Source: Pseudomonas sp. LS1212
GTDB taxonomy: Bacteria > Pseudomonadota > Gammaproteobacteria > Pseudomonadales > Pseudomonadaceae
DNA: 64,000 nucleotides
Assembly (NCBI RefSeq): GCF_024741815.1
Contig: NZ_CP102951.1
Location: 4,478,001 to 4,542,000 of the forward strand
Direction: 5' to 3'
Translations under genes and position numbers: made by a program
The notes under the pieces: generated by a model
Databases searched by the model: none
Told to the model about the DNA's origin: nothing
What the model saw: the letters and a program-made list of their open reading frames with translations, nothing else
Part shown: positions 17,396-25,997 of the stretch, piece after piece
How the letters are laid out: every line of letters starts with the position of its first letter
Position numbering within the stretch: position 1 is the first letter of the stretch

Positions 17396-17881
17396 ATGCA
17401 TGCACGGGCACAAATCACGGGCATTATCGGCCTTCTCATTCTGCTGAACCTCTCCGGCTGCTCGACCTGGTTCACCGGTAACTTCCAGGACCCCGACATT
17501 CACCTGGTCAAGGTCGAAGTGATCGAGGCCAAACTGCTGGAACAGCAGTTCATGCTGCATTTTCGCATCGACAACCCCAACGACTCGAATTTGCCCATTC
17601 GCGGCCTGCAGTACACCATCCGACTCAACGACATCCTGCTGGCCGACGGTGAATCCAGCGACTGGTTCACCATCCCGGCCAACGGCCGCGAATATTTCCA
17701 GGTGCCGGTGCGCACCAACCTCTGGCGACACCTGAAAGACATCGCCAGGCTGCTGAAAAATCCCGACCAGCCGATCCGCTATCGGCTCGATGGCGAACTT
17801 AAAACCGGATTATTCTTCGGCCACGACCTGCACTTGGCGCGCAGTGGTGAGATAATTCCCGGCGATTTTATTCCGGAGTGA
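17396..17881 (+). CDS. LEA type 2 (LEA14/WHy domain) lipoprotein
   Basis: A 161-residue lipoprotein with a signal peptide and lipobox LSGC (Cys near residue 22). The rest is one LEA14/WHy beta-sandwich: PDIHLVKVEVIEAKLLEQQF, FRIDNPNDSNLPIRGLQYTI and ADGESSDWFTIPANG. The N-P-N motif is characteristic. Such proteins are linked to desiccation or stress tolerance in plants and nematodes; the bacterial role is unproven. It lies between the two SEC-C genes, with 37 and 6 bp gaps, and is probably in one operon. GGAGAAGTGAA precedes ATG 17396. Confidence 0.88.
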   Translation: MHARAQITGIIGLLILLNLSGCSTWFTGNFQDPDIHLVKVEVIEAKLLEQQFMLHFRIDNPNDSNLPIRGLQYTIRLNDILLADGESSDWFTIPANGREYFQVPVRTNLWRHLKDIARLLKNPDQPIRYRLDGELKTGLFFGHDLHLARSGEIIPGDFIPE

Positions 17882-17887
17882 CCCCAG

Positions 17888-18091
17888 ATGACCCAGCAAC
17901 CCCATGTTCATGGCCCAGACTGCAACCACGACCATGATCATCATCACGATCATGATCACGGCCACGTTCACGGTCCGCACTGCAACCACGAACCCCAGGA
18001 GCCGGTGCGCAACGCCCTGAAGGACGTAGGTCGCAACGATCCCTGCCCGTGCGGCAGCAACAAGAAGTTCAAGAAGTGCCACGGCGCCTGA
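17888..18091 (+). CDS. Histidine-rich SEC-C mini-protein
   Basis: A 67-residue protein in two halves. Residues 6-34 are a His/Asp/Cys-rich metal-binding run framed by two copies of HVHGPxCNH (HVHGPDCNH and HVHGPHCNH). Residues 47-67 are a canonical SEC-C motif, GRNDPCPCGSNKKFKKCHG. Binding of zinc or another soft metal is strongly suggested. It follows the LEA-like gene after 6 bp, and a terminator comes straight after it. The related position in P. aeruginosa also carries a SEC-C gene near quiP. Function unknown. Confidence 0.9.
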   Translation: MTQQPHVHGPDCNHDHDHHHDHDHGHVHGPHCNHEPQEPVRNALKDVGRNDPCPCGSNKKFKKCHGA

Positions 18092-18102
18092 GCCGGGCAA
18101 GC

Positions 18103-18136
18103 GAAAACGGCCTGATGATCAGGCCGTTTTCATTTT
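18103..18136 (+). terminator. Rho-independent terminator of the SEC-C operon
   Basis: GAAAACGGCCTGA at 18103-18115 pairs perfectly with TCAGGCCGTTTTC at 18119-18131 around a 3-base loop, followed by ATTTTT. It closes the 16383-18091 gene unit and separates it from quiP. Confidence 0.88.
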
Positions 18137-18227
18137 TGCAAATAAAGGCCCTGCCCCTGCTTGCGTGGCGTCATCGCGCTCACTAACGTAGCGCCTTTCC
18201 CGATGCCACACCCGCAGGAGCCTCGCC

Positions 18228-20768
18228 ATGGCCTCGCCAGCCCTTACACATTTTCTCCCCAGGTTCGGCGCAGCCGCAGCGATGGTCGGGCTACTGGGCC
18301 TGACGGGATGCCAATCCTGGCTCGATCGCAGCTACAACGACAGTCTGCCGGCGACCACCGGCGTACAGCAACTCAAGGGCCTGGCGCAGAGCGTTTCGGT
18401 GCGGCGCAACGCCATGGGCATGCCGCTGATCGAAAGCAGCAACTTCCATGACGCCCTGTTCGCCATGGGCTATGTACATGCCAGCGACCGCATCAGCCAG
18501 ATGGTCGGCATGCGCCTGCTCGCTCAAGGTCGCCTGGCCGAAATGGCCGGCCCCGGCGTACTGGAGATTGACCGTTTCATGCGCACCGTCAATCTGAAAA
18601 AGGACGCCAACGCGCTCTACGCTGCCGCTTCGCCACGCCTCAAGCGCTTCTTCGAGGTCTATGCCCGCGGGGTCAACGCCTATCTGTTCCGCTATCGCGA
18701 CAAGTTGCCGATGGACCTGGCCGAATCCGGCTATCGCCCGGAATACTGGAAGCCGGAAGACTCTGCATTGGTCTTCTGCCTGTTGAACTTCGGGCTGTCG
18801 GTCAACCTGCAGGAAGAAATTGCATCGCTGGTCCTGGCCCAGAAAGTCGGTGCCGACAAGCTGGCCTGGCTGCTGCCAAGCTACCCGGACGAGCCGCTGC
18901 CGTTCGCCGAAGCGGACAAACTCAAGGGCCTGAGCCTCGTCGGCCAGGTGCCAGGGCTAGGCGACCTGAACAACGTCGCGAGCCAACTTACCGACCTTCA
19001 CATGCTGGGCGTGGCCGCCTCGAACAACTGGGCCATCGCCCCCCAGCGCAGCCGCACCGGCAAAAGCCTGCTGGCCAACGATACCCACCTGCCGATCGCG
19101 ATTCCGTCGGCCTGGAACTACGTGCAGATACGCGCGCCGAAGTACCAGGCAGCCGGGGTCTCCATCGCCGGCGTGCCAGGCATCGTCGCCGGGTTCAACG
19201 GCAAAGTGGCCTGGGGCATGACCATGGTCATGGGCGACAACCAGGACCTGTTCCTGGAAAAGATCAAGCGCGAAGGCAACCGCCTCTACTATGAAGTCGA
19301 TGGCAAGTGGCAGCCTGCGATCGCACGCAACGAAACCTTCTTCATCAAGGGGCAGCGGCCGATCCGCGAAACGGTCTATGAAACTCGCCACGGGCCACTG
19401 CTCAACAGTGCCCTGGGCGAGCGCAAGAATGCCCTGCAGCCTCAGGCCCTGAGCAGCGGCTTCGGCCTGGCCCTGCAAACACCCGACCTCAAGGGCGACA
19501 AGAGCATGGACGCGCTCTTCGACCTGTCCCGCGCCCAGAACGTGGAAAAGGCCTTCGAGGCCAGCCGCGAAATCCGTGCCTCGGCGCTGAACCTGGTGCT
19601 TGCCGACGCCCAGAGCATCGGCTGGCAAGTCACGGGGCGCTTCCCCAATCGTCGCGAAGGCGAAGGCCTGCTGCCGTCGCCTGGCTGGCAAGGACGCTAT
19701 GACTGGGACGGTTACGCCGACCCGATGCTGCATCCCTATGACCAGGACCCGACCCAGGGCTGGCTGGGCACCGCCAACCAGCGCACTGTGCCCAGTGGCT
19801 ATGGCATGCAGCTGTCCAATTCCTGGTATTACCCCGAACGCGGCGAGCGCATTGCCGAACTGGCCGGTGCCGGCAAGCACGATACGCGCAGCATGATCGC
19901 CATGCAGTACGACCAGACCACCCTCTTCGACGGCAAACTGAAGAAAATGTTCGAGGCTCCCGGCATGGCCCAGCCGCTCAAGCAGGCTATCGATGCCCTG
20001 CCCGAGAGCGAACGGGCGAAGGCACGCGAGGCCTACAGCCGGCTGATGGCGTTCGATGGCAAGCTCAGCCCGCAGTCGGCCGATGCCGCGCTGTACGAGC
20101 TTTTCCTGCAGGAAAGCGCCAGACAGACCTTCCTCGATGAGCTGGGCCCCGACGCAAGCCCCGCCTGGAAGGCCTTCGTCGCCAACGCCGACCTGTCCTA
20201 CTCGGCCCAGGCAGACCATCTTCTCGGTCGCGAAGACAGCCCCTATTGGGACGACGTCAAGACCGCGCGCCAGGAAGACAAGCCGGCGATCCTGGCGCGC
20301 AGCCTGGCCGCCGCCGTCAGCAGCGGCGAAAGCCAACTGGGCAGCGATCGCCGGGCCTGGCAGTGGGGCAAACTGCACCGCTACACCTGGACAGCCGACA
20401 GCAGCAAACTGGCGCCCTTCATGAGCGCCGGCCAAGGGGCCCGCATCAACGCCTTGAGTGGCTACCTGAACCGCGGCCCACTTCCGGCCGGCGGCGACCA
20501 CACCACCCTCAATACCTCGGCTTATCACTGGGGGCAGGATTTCAATACCTGGCTGATTCCAGCCATGCGCATGGTGGTCGACTTCGGTCAGGCCGAGCCA
20601 ATGATCGGCCTCAACAGCACGGGCCAGTCCGGTAACCCGGCCAGCCCGCACTATGCCGATGGCATCGACGCCTGGCTCAAGGGCCAGTACGTGAGCTTCC
20701 CGATGCAACCACAGAACTTCGACAAGACCTACGGCAGCAAGCGCCTGACACTGGTGCCCGGCAAATAA
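18228..20768 (+). CDS. quiP: Penicillin-acylase family Ntn hydrolase, QuiP-type acyl-homoserine lactone acylase
   Basis: The 846-residue precursor is of the size of P. aeruginosa QuiP (PA1032), and the surrounding genes match that locus. An N-terminal export signal ends in LTGC (lipobox-like). The alpha chain runs to about residue 264; autocleavage exposes S265 in GVAASNNWAIAP as the N-terminal nucleophile. MVMGDNQD, the ETRHGPLLNS region and YHWGQDFDTW-like C-terminal segments are typical of the family. QuiP removes the acyl chain from long-chain AHL signals; substrate range cannot be read from sequence. The gene stands alone between the SEC-C terminator and the ABC transporter operon. Confidence 0.88.
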   Translation: MASPALTHFLPRFGAAAAMVGLLGLTGCQSWLDRSYNDSLPATTGVQQLKGLAQSVSVRRNAMGMPLIESSNFHDALFAMGYVHASDRISQMVGMRLLAQGRLAEMAGPGVLEIDRFMRTVNLKKDANALYAAASPRLKRFFEVYARGVNAYLFRYRDKLPMDLAESGYRPEYWKPEDSALVFCLLNFGLSVNLQEEIASLVLAQKVGADKLAWLLPSYPDEPLPFAEADKLKGLSLVGQVPGLGDLNNVASQLTDLHMLGVAASNNWAIAPQRSRTGKSLLANDTHLPIAIPSAWNYVQIRAPKYQAAGVSIAGVPGIVAGFNGKVAWGMTMVMGDNQDLFLEKIKREGNRLYYEVDGKWQPAIARNETFFIKGQRPIRETVYETRHGPLLNSALGERKNALQPQALSSGFGLALQTPDLKGDKSMDALFDLSRAQNVEKAFEASREIRASALNLVLADAQSIGWQVTGRFPNRREGEGLLPSPGWQGRYDWDGYADPMLHPYDQDPTQGWLGTANQRTVPSGYGMQLSNSWYYPERGERIAELAGAGKHDTRSMIAMQYDQTTLFDGKLKKMFEAPGMAQPLKQAIDALPESERAKAREAYSRLMAFDGKLSPQSADAALYELFLQESARQTFLDELGPDASPAWKAFVANADLSYSAQADHLLGREDSPYWDDVKTARQEDKPAILARSLAAAVSSGESQLGSDRRAWQWGKLHRYTWTADSSKLAPFMSAGQGARINALSGYLNRGPLPAGGDHTTLNTSAYHWGQDFNTWLIPAMRMVVDFGQAEPMIGLNSTGQSGNPASPHYADGIDAWLKGQYVSFPMQPQNFDKTYGSKRLTLVPGK

Positions 20769-20883
20769 GAGCGACCTGTTTCGAGACGTATGGTGCGGAA
20801 CTTGCTATGAATGTGATGTCTGGCATCTGCCGGTAACGCACCTCACACGCTTCCAATGCTCATTTGGATCTAAGGACTGCACA

Positions 20884-21666
20884 ATGAAAAAAGCATGGCT
20901 GACGCTTTCTGCACTGGCACTTTGTCTGTCGGCGGGCACCACCCTGGCCAAGGAATACAAGGAACTACGGTTTGGCGTCGATCCCTCCTATGCCCCCTTC
21001 GAGTCCAAGGCCGCCGACGGCAGCCTGGTAGGCTTCGACATCGACCTGGGCAACGCGATTTGTGCCGAGCTGAAAGTCGAGTGCAAATGGGTCGAAAGCG
21101 ATTTCGACGGCATGATTCCTGGCCTGAAAGCCGGCAAGTTCGACGGCGTGATCTCGTCGATGACCGTGACCCCTGCGCGGGAAAAAGCCATCGATTTTTC
21201 CGATGAACTGTTCTCGGGACCAACCTCCTTCGTATTCAAGAAAGGTTCCGGCCTTAGCGAAGATACGGCCTCGCTCAAAGGCAAGACCGTGGGCTACGAG
21301 CAAGGGACCATCCAGGAAGCCTATGCCAAGGCCGTACTGGACAAGGCCGGCGTGAAAACCCAGGCCTACCAGAACCAGGATCAAGTATATGCCGACCTGG
21401 TTTCCGGCCGCCTCGACGCCTCGATCCAGGACCTGCTGCAAGCCGAACTGGGCTTCCTGAAGTCGCCACAAGGTGTCGATTTTGAAGTCAGCAAGCCCGT
21501 CGACAGCCCTCTGCTGCCCGCCAAAACCGCGATCGGTATCAAAAAGGGTAACAACGAGCTGAAGGCACTTTTGAATAAAGGTATCAAAGCGTTACACGAT
21601 GATGGCACCTACGCCACTATTCAAAAGAAACACTTTGGCGATCTGAATCTGTACAGCGGCCAATAA
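20884..21666 (+). CDS. Periplasmic substrate-binding protein, basic amino-acid type (AotJ/HisJ/ArtJ family)
   Basis: A 260-residue cluster C binding protein (SBP_bac_3). The signal peptide ends ..GTTLA (about residue 22). Family signatures are clear: LRFGVDPSYAPFESKAADG, LVGFDIDLGNAICAEL, WVESDFDGMIPGLKAGKFD and SMTVTPAREKAIDFS. It delivers arginine, ornithine, lysine or histidine to the following permeases; gene order with an AstE-like gene points to arginine/ornithine. It is the first gene of a five-gene unit. AAGGACTGCACA precedes ATG 20884. Confidence 0.92.
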   Translation: MKKAWLTLSALALCLSAGTTLAKEYKELRFGVDPSYAPFESKAADGSLVGFDIDLGNAICAELKVECKWVESDFDGMIPGLKAGKFDGVISSMTVTPAREKAIDFSDELFSGPTSFVFKKGSGLSEDTASLKGKTVGYEQGTIQEAYAKAVLDKAGVKTQAYQNQDQVYADLVSGRLDASIQDLLQAELGFLKSPQGVDFEVSKPVDSPLLPAKTAIGIKKGNNELKALLNKGIKALHDDGTYATIQKKHFGDLNLYSGQ

Positions 21667-21733
21667 TCCGCGACCTGGCGCTCATTCCCGGGTGGGGATG
21701 AGCGCACCTCATTGACTGCCAAGGGCCTGATTC

Positions 21734-22462
21734 ATGTTCGAAGACCTGTTGCAGCACCTGGGGCTCTCGGCATTCAGCTTGAAGGGCTTTGGCCCGCTGT
21801 TGCTGCAAGGCACCTGGATGACCATCAAACTGTCCATTCTCTCGCTGCTGCTGAGTGTTGTCCTGGGGCTGCTCGGCGCCAGCGCCAAGCTCTCGAGCGT
21901 GCGCCTGTTGCGCATTCCTGCGCAGCTCTACACCACGCTGATTCGCGGGGTGCCGGACCTGGTGCTGATGCTGCTGATTTTCTACAGCCTGCAAACCTGG
22001 CTGACCGACCTCACCGACGCCTTGGAATGGGAATACATCGAGATCGACCCGTTCAGCGCCGGGGTCATTACCCTGGGTTTTATCTACGGGGCCTACTTCA
22101 CCGAGACCTTCCGTGGCGCGATCCTGTCTGTGCCGCGCGGGCAGGTCGAAGCCGCCACCGCTTATGGCCTCAAGCGCGGCCAGCGCTTTCGCTTCGTGGT
22201 CTTCCCGCAAATGATGCGCTTCGCCCTGCCCGGTATCGGCAATAACTGGATGGTGATGCTCAAGGCCACTGCGCTGGTCTCCATCATCGGCCTGGCCGAC
22301 CTGGTCAAGGCGGCCCAGGATGCGGGCAAGAGCACCTATCAACTGTTCTACTTTCTGGTCCTTGCGGCGCTGATCTACTTGCTGATCACCAGCGCGTCGA
22401 ACCTGGCCCTGCGCTGGCTGGAGCGGCGCTACAACGTAGGCACCCGGGAGGCCGTGCGATGA
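21734..22462 (+). CDS. ABC transporter permease, HisQ/AotQ type
   Basis: A 242-residue inner-membrane permease of the HisQ/ArtQ/GlnP family with about five helices. The EAA loop, which contacts the ATPase, is in PRGQVEAATAYGLKRGQRFR. RGVPDLVLMLLIFYSLQTWL is the typical segment before the EAA loop. It pairs with the next permease as a heterodimer. The stop overlaps the next start by 4 bp, which supports coupled expression. Confidence 0.92.
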   Translation: MFEDLLQHLGLSAFSLKGFGPLLLQGTWMTIKLSILSLLLSVVLGLLGASAKLSSVRLLRIPAQLYTTLIRGVPDLVLMLLIFYSLQTWLTDLTDALEWEYIEIDPFSAGVITLGFIYGAYFTETFRGAILSVPRGQVEAATAYGLKRGQRFRFVVFPQMMRFALPGIGNNWMVMLKATALVSIIGLADLVKAAQDAGKSTYQLFYFLVLAALIYLLITSASNLALRWLERRYNVGTREAVR

Positions 22463-23169
22463 TCGAGCTTCTGCAGGAATACTGGCGTGCGTTTCTTTAC
22501 ACCGATGGCTACCACATCACGGGCCTGGCCATGACGCTGTGGTTGCTCAGTGCTTCGCTGGCCATCGGCTTCCTGGTATCGATACCGCTGTCGATTGCGC
22601 GGGTTTCACCCAGGCGTTGGGTGCGCTGGCCAGTGCAGTTCTACACCTACCTGTTTCGCGGCACGCCTTTGTATATCCAGCTGCTGATCTTCTACACCGG
22701 GATCTACAGCCTCGCCGCCGTGCGCGCCCAGCCGCTGCTCGACGCCTTCTTTCGCGACGCACTGAACTGCACCATCCTGGCCTTTGCCCTGAACACCTGT
22801 GCCTACACCACGGAAATCTTCGCCGGGGCCATTCGCAGCATGAACCATGGTGAAGTCGAGGCGGCCAAGGCCTATGGCCTTCGCGGCTGGAAACTCTATG
22901 CTTACATCATCATGCCGTCGGCCTTGCGCCGTTCGTTGCCGTTTTACGGCAATGAGGTGATTCTGATGCTGCATTCGACCACCGTGGCCTTTACCGCCAC
23001 CGTGCCTGACGTTCTGAAGGTCGCTCGCGATGCCAACTCGGCAACTTTTCTGACCTTTCAATCGTTCGGCATCGCAGCAATGATCTACCTGACGGTGACG
23101 TTTGCCCTGGTCGGCCTGTTCCGTCTGGCTGAACGGCGCTGGCTGGCGTTTCTCGGCCCTGCACACTAG
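22459..23169 (+). CDS. ABC transporter permease, HisM/AotM type
   Basis: A 236-residue permease, partner of the preceding protein. TYLFRGTPLYIQLLIFYTGI and the EAA loop MNHGEVEAAKAYGLRGWKLY are typical of HisM/ArtM. The region around the start overlaps the previous gene by 4 bp (ATGA). Eight bases separate it from the AstE-like gene. Confidence 0.92.
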   Translation: MIELLQEYWRAFLYTDGYHITGLAMTLWLLSASLAIGFLVSIPLSIARVSPRRWVRWPVQFYTYLFRGTPLYIQLLIFYTGIYSLAAVRAQPLLDAFFRDALNCTILAFALNTCAYTTEIFAGAIRSMNHGEVEAAKAYGLRGWKLYAYIIMPSALRRSLPFYGNEVILMLHSTTVAFTATVPDVLKVARDANSATFLTFQSFGIAAMIYLTVTFALVGLFRLAERRWLAFLGPAH

Positions 23170-23177
23170 GACTTTTC

Positions 23178-24293
23178 ATGCACCATCGGATACATGCGTT
23201 ACTCGCCCCGGTGCCCGGCATCGCCCGGCAGATCCACAGTTTCCACTTCGGCCCGCAGGGCGCCGGCAAAGTCTATATCCAGGCCTCGCTGCATGCCGAT
23301 GAACTGCCCGGCATGCTGGTGGCCTGGCACCTCAAGCAGCGCCTCGCCACCCTGGAAGCCCAGGGCCTGCTGCGCAGCGAGATTGTGCTGGTTCCCATCG
23401 CCAACCCGGTGGGCCTGGAACAGGTATTGATGGATGTTCCGCTGGGGCGCTATGACCTGCAGAGCGGGGAGAATTTCAACCGCAACTTCCTCGACTTGAG
23501 CGATGAGGTCGGGGACGAGGTCGAGGCCCAGCTCAACGATGATCCGCGGCACAATCTGGAGTTGATTCGCTCCAGCCTGCACCGGGCACTGATCCGGCTG
23601 ACCGCCCCCACGCCCCTGCAATCCCAGCGCCTGACCCTGCAGCGGCTGGCGTGCGATGCCGACATGGTGCTCGACCTGCACTGCGACTTCGAAGCGGTGG
23701 AACACCTCTACACCACGCCCGAGGCCTGGCCCCAGGTCGAACCCCTGTCGCGCTACCTCGGTGCCCAGGCCAGCCTGCTGGCCACGGACTCGGGCGGACA
23801 GTCCTTCGATGAGTGCTTCACCTTGGTCTGGTGGCAATTGCAGCAGCGCTTCGGCGAACGCTTTCCGATTCCCCAGGGCAGCTTCTCGGTCACTGTCGAG
23901 CTGCGCGGCCAGGGCGATGTGTCCCACCCGCTGGCCACTGCCGACTGCGAGGCGATCCTCAAGTACCTGGTGCGTTTCGGGGCCATCGAAGGCGAACCCG
24001 CCCCGCTGCCACCCTTGCCGTACCCCGCCACGCCGCTGGCCGGTGTGGAACCGGTAGCCACGCCAGTCGGCGGCCTGTTGGTATTCCATTCCCTGCCCGG
24101 TGAATTCCTGCAGTCAGGGCAATTGATCGCCGAGATCATCGACCCCGTCAGCGACAGCGTCACCCCTGTTCGCAACGAACAACCGGGCTTGCTGTATGCC
24201 CGCTCGCTGCGACGCATGGCCACTGCCGGCATGGTGATTGCCCATGTTGCGGGCCGTGAAGCCTACCGCAGCGGCTACTTGCTTTCGCCTTGA
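23178..24293 (+). CDS. Succinylglutamate desuccinylase/aspartoacylase family protein (AotO-like)
   Basis: A 371-residue M14-like zinc amidohydrolase. Zinc ligands are expected in QASLHADELPGML (H and E) and DLHCDFEAVEHLY (H); GENFNRNFLDLS resembles the substrate-binding N-R region. It sits inside an amino-acid ABC transporter operon between permease and ATPase, exactly as the unnamed AotO gene does in the P. aeruginosa aot operon. It may process N-acylated amino acids brought in by the transporter, but no substrate is known. Longer than AstE (about 320 residues). Confidence 0.88.
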   Translation: MHHRIHALLAPVPGIARQIHSFHFGPQGAGKVYIQASLHADELPGMLVAWHLKQRLATLEAQGLLRSEIVLVPIANPVGLEQVLMDVPLGRYDLQSGENFNRNFLDLSDEVGDEVEAQLNDDPRHNLELIRSSLHRALIRLTAPTPLQSQRLTLQRLACDADMVLDLHCDFEAVEHLYTTPEAWPQVEPLSRYLGAQASLLATDSGGQSFDECFTLVWWQLQQRFGERFPIPQGSFSVTVELRGQGDVSHPLATADCEAILKYLVRFGAIEGEPAPLPPLPYPATPLAGVEPVATPVGGLLVFHSLPGEFLQSGQLIAEIIDPVSDSVTPVRNEQPGLLYARSLRRMATAGMVIAHVAGREAYRSGYLLSP

Positions 24294-24306
24294 GGATGCC
24301 TTGCGC

Positions 24307-25071
24307 ATGTACAAACTGACCATTGAAGGCCTGCATAAAAGCTACGGCGACCAGAAAGTACTCAAGGGTGTTTCGCTCAAGGCCAGGACTGGCGACGTGA
24401 TCAGCCTGATCGGCGCCAGCGGCTCGGGCAAAAGCACCTTCCTGCGCTGCATCAATTTCCTCGAGCAGCCCAACGAGGGCAGCATGACCCTTGACGGGCA
24501 GGCGATACGCATGGTGCACGACCGCCATGGCATGCACGTGGCCGATGCCGATGAGCTACAGCGCATCCGCACCCGACTGGCCATGGTGTTCCAGCACTTC
24601 AACCTCTGGAGTCACCTGAGCGTGCTGGAAAACATCAGCATGGCCCCGCGCCGAGTGCTCGGCGTGAGCAAACAGGAGGCCGAAGAGCGGGCCCGGCGAT
24701 ATCTGGACAAGGTTGGCCTGGCCAGCCGTGTGGCCGATCAATACCCGGCCTTCCTCTCCGGCGGCCAGCAACAGCGGGTGGCCATCGCCAGGGCCCTGGC
24801 CATGGAGCCGGAGGTGATGCTGTTCGACGAACCGACCTCGGCACTCGACCCGGAGTTGGTAGGCGAAGTGTTGCGCGTTATCCAGGGGCTGGCTGAAGAA
24901 GGCCGGACCATGATCATGGTCACCCATGAGATGAGCTTCGCCCGGCAGGTGTCCAGCCAGGTGCTGTTCCTGCATCAGGGCGTAGTCGAGGAGGAAGGGC
25001 CGCCGGCCGACGTACTCGGCAATCCGAAAAGCGAACGGCTGCGACAGTTCCTCAGCGGTAATCTGAAGTAG
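24307..25071 (+). CDS. ABC transporter ATP-binding protein, HisP/AotP type
   Basis: A 254-residue ATPase energising the 20884-23169 transporter. Walker A is GASGSGKST, the signature is LSGGQQQRVAIARAL, Walker B is VMLFDEPTSALDPE, and the switch His is in MVTHEMSFA. The insert MVHDRHGMHVADADELQRIR after the first strand pair is typical of HisP-like proteins. ATG 24307 gives MYKLTIEGLHKSYG, the normal family start; an upstream ATG in the same frame overlaps the AstE-like gene. Unlike the P. aeruginosa aot operon, no argR follows. Confidence 0.92.
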   Translation: MYKLTIEGLHKSYGDQKVLKGVSLKARTGDVISLIGASGSGKSTFLRCINFLEQPNEGSMTLDGQAIRMVHDRHGMHVADADELQRIRTRLAMVFQHFNLWSHLSVLENISMAPRRVLGVSKQEAEERARRYLDKVGLASRVADQYPAFLSGGQQQRVAIARALAMEPEVMLFDEPTSALDPELVGEVLRVIQGLAEEGRTMIMVTHEMSFARQVSSQVLFLHQGVVEEEGPPADVLGNPKSERLRQFLSGNLK

Positions 25072-25117
25072 CGATTGCACCGCAGCGGTCGGTGCGGGCC
25101 TGGGCTGTCAGAGCATT

Positions 25118-25327
25118 TCAGACGACAGGCGCTGGCGGAGGCTCATCCGGCAAGGTCGGCTCGCCAGGTTCGGTGGGCTGCTCGTTGGGGGTATCAGGGT
25201 CGGGTTGACCGGGTATGCCTCCCCCCATGCTGGCGTGGGGGTGCGCCAACAGCGACCAAGCCAGCAAGCCAACCTGATTGGGTTGCAGCAAGGTCAGTTT
25301 CGCAGTGATTTTCGGGTCGATTTTCAT
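25118..25327 (-). CDS. Small proline-rich protein of unknown function
   Basis: This gene encodes 69 residues, beginning MKIDPKITAKLTLLQPNQVG and then LLAWSLLAHPHASMGGG. The second half is a Pro/Glu/Asp-rich tail (PGQPDPDTPNEQPTEPGEP). A strong ribosome site CAGGAG lies 7 bases before ATG 25327 on the minus strand, which is the main reason to accept it over the other overlapping frames. There is no signal peptide. It lies alone between the transporter operon and dcd; I do not recognise a family. Confidence 0.6.
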   Translation of the reverse strand: MKIDPKITAKLTLLQPNQVGLLAWSLLAHPHASMGGGIPGQPDPDTPNEQPTEPGEPTLPDEPPPAPVV

Positions 25328-25430
25328 AAGGCACTCCTGAGCGAGGTTCGGTCCAGCTCGCTTCACGCAAACCGAAATGATTCAACCGTTGGAGTGCCTG
25401 GTGGCGAAGGAACTCCTTCGCCTGTTCGGC

Positions 25431-25997
25431 TCAGGTGCGCGGCAGTGTCACGCCACGCTGGCCCTGGTATTTGCCGCCACGGTCCTTATAGGAAACTTCG
25501 CATTCCTCATCGGACTCCAGGAACAGCATCTGCGCGATCCCTTCATTGGCATAGATTTTTGCCGGCAGGGTCGTGGTGTTGGAAAACTCCAAGGTAACGT
25601 GACCTTCCCACTCAGGCTCGAGCGGCGTCACATTCACGATAATCCCGCAACGTGCGTAGGTGCTCTTGCCCAGACAGATGGTCAGGACATTGCGCGGGAT
25701 GCGGAAGTATTCAACCGTGCGCGCCAGGGCGAAAGAATTCGGCGGGATGATGCAGACGTCGCTCTTGACGTCGACGAAGCTCTTCTCATCGAAGTTTTTC
25801 GGATCGACGGTCGCCGAGTTGATGTTGGTGAACACCTTGAATTCGTCGGCGCAACGCACGTCGTAGCCATAGCTCGAAACCCCGAAGGAGATCAGCCGGT
25901 CCGCGCCTTCGCCGCGCATCTGACGCTCGACGAAAGGCTCGATCATGCCGTGCTCTTGCGCCATGCGGCGAATCCACTTGTCCGATTTGATGCTCAT
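25431..25997 (-). CDS. dcd: dCTP deaminase
   Basis: A 188-residue trimeric enzyme converting dCTP to dUTP and ammonia, the main source of dUMP for thymidylate synthesis in this type of bacterium. Motifs: YGYDVRCADEFKVF, the catalytic Glu region RTVEYFRIPRN, GKSTYARCGIIVNVTPLEP, and the C-terminal lid KYQGQRGVTLPRT. Length equals the E. coli and Pseudomonas enzymes. ATG 25997 gives the conserved start MSIKSDKWIRRMA; an ATG at 26042 would extend by 15 residues. Confidence 0.96.
   Translation of the reverse strand: MSIKSDKWIRRMAQEHGMIEPFVERQMRGEGADRLISFGVSSYGYDVRCADEFKVFTNINSATVDPKNFDEKSFVDVKSDVCIIPPNSFALARTVEYFRIPRNVLTICLGKSTYARCGIIVNVTPLEPEWEGHVTLEFSNTTTLPAKIYANEGIAQMLFLESDEECEVSYKDRGGKYQGQRGVTLPRT

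Noticed and set aside
17888..18000. His/Asp codon run looking like a nucleotide repeat or small CRISPR-like array
   Set aside because: The repeats are codon-level (CATGAT type) inside a good reading frame with SEC-C end; there are no regular spacers.
18957..20708. 583-residue open frame opposite quiP
   Set aside because: Shadow of the acylase gene; His/Gly/Val-rich without any family features.
25072..25117. Weak hairpin GCACCG/CGGTGC after the transporter ATPase as terminator
   Set aside because: The stem is 6 bp only and no T-run follows.
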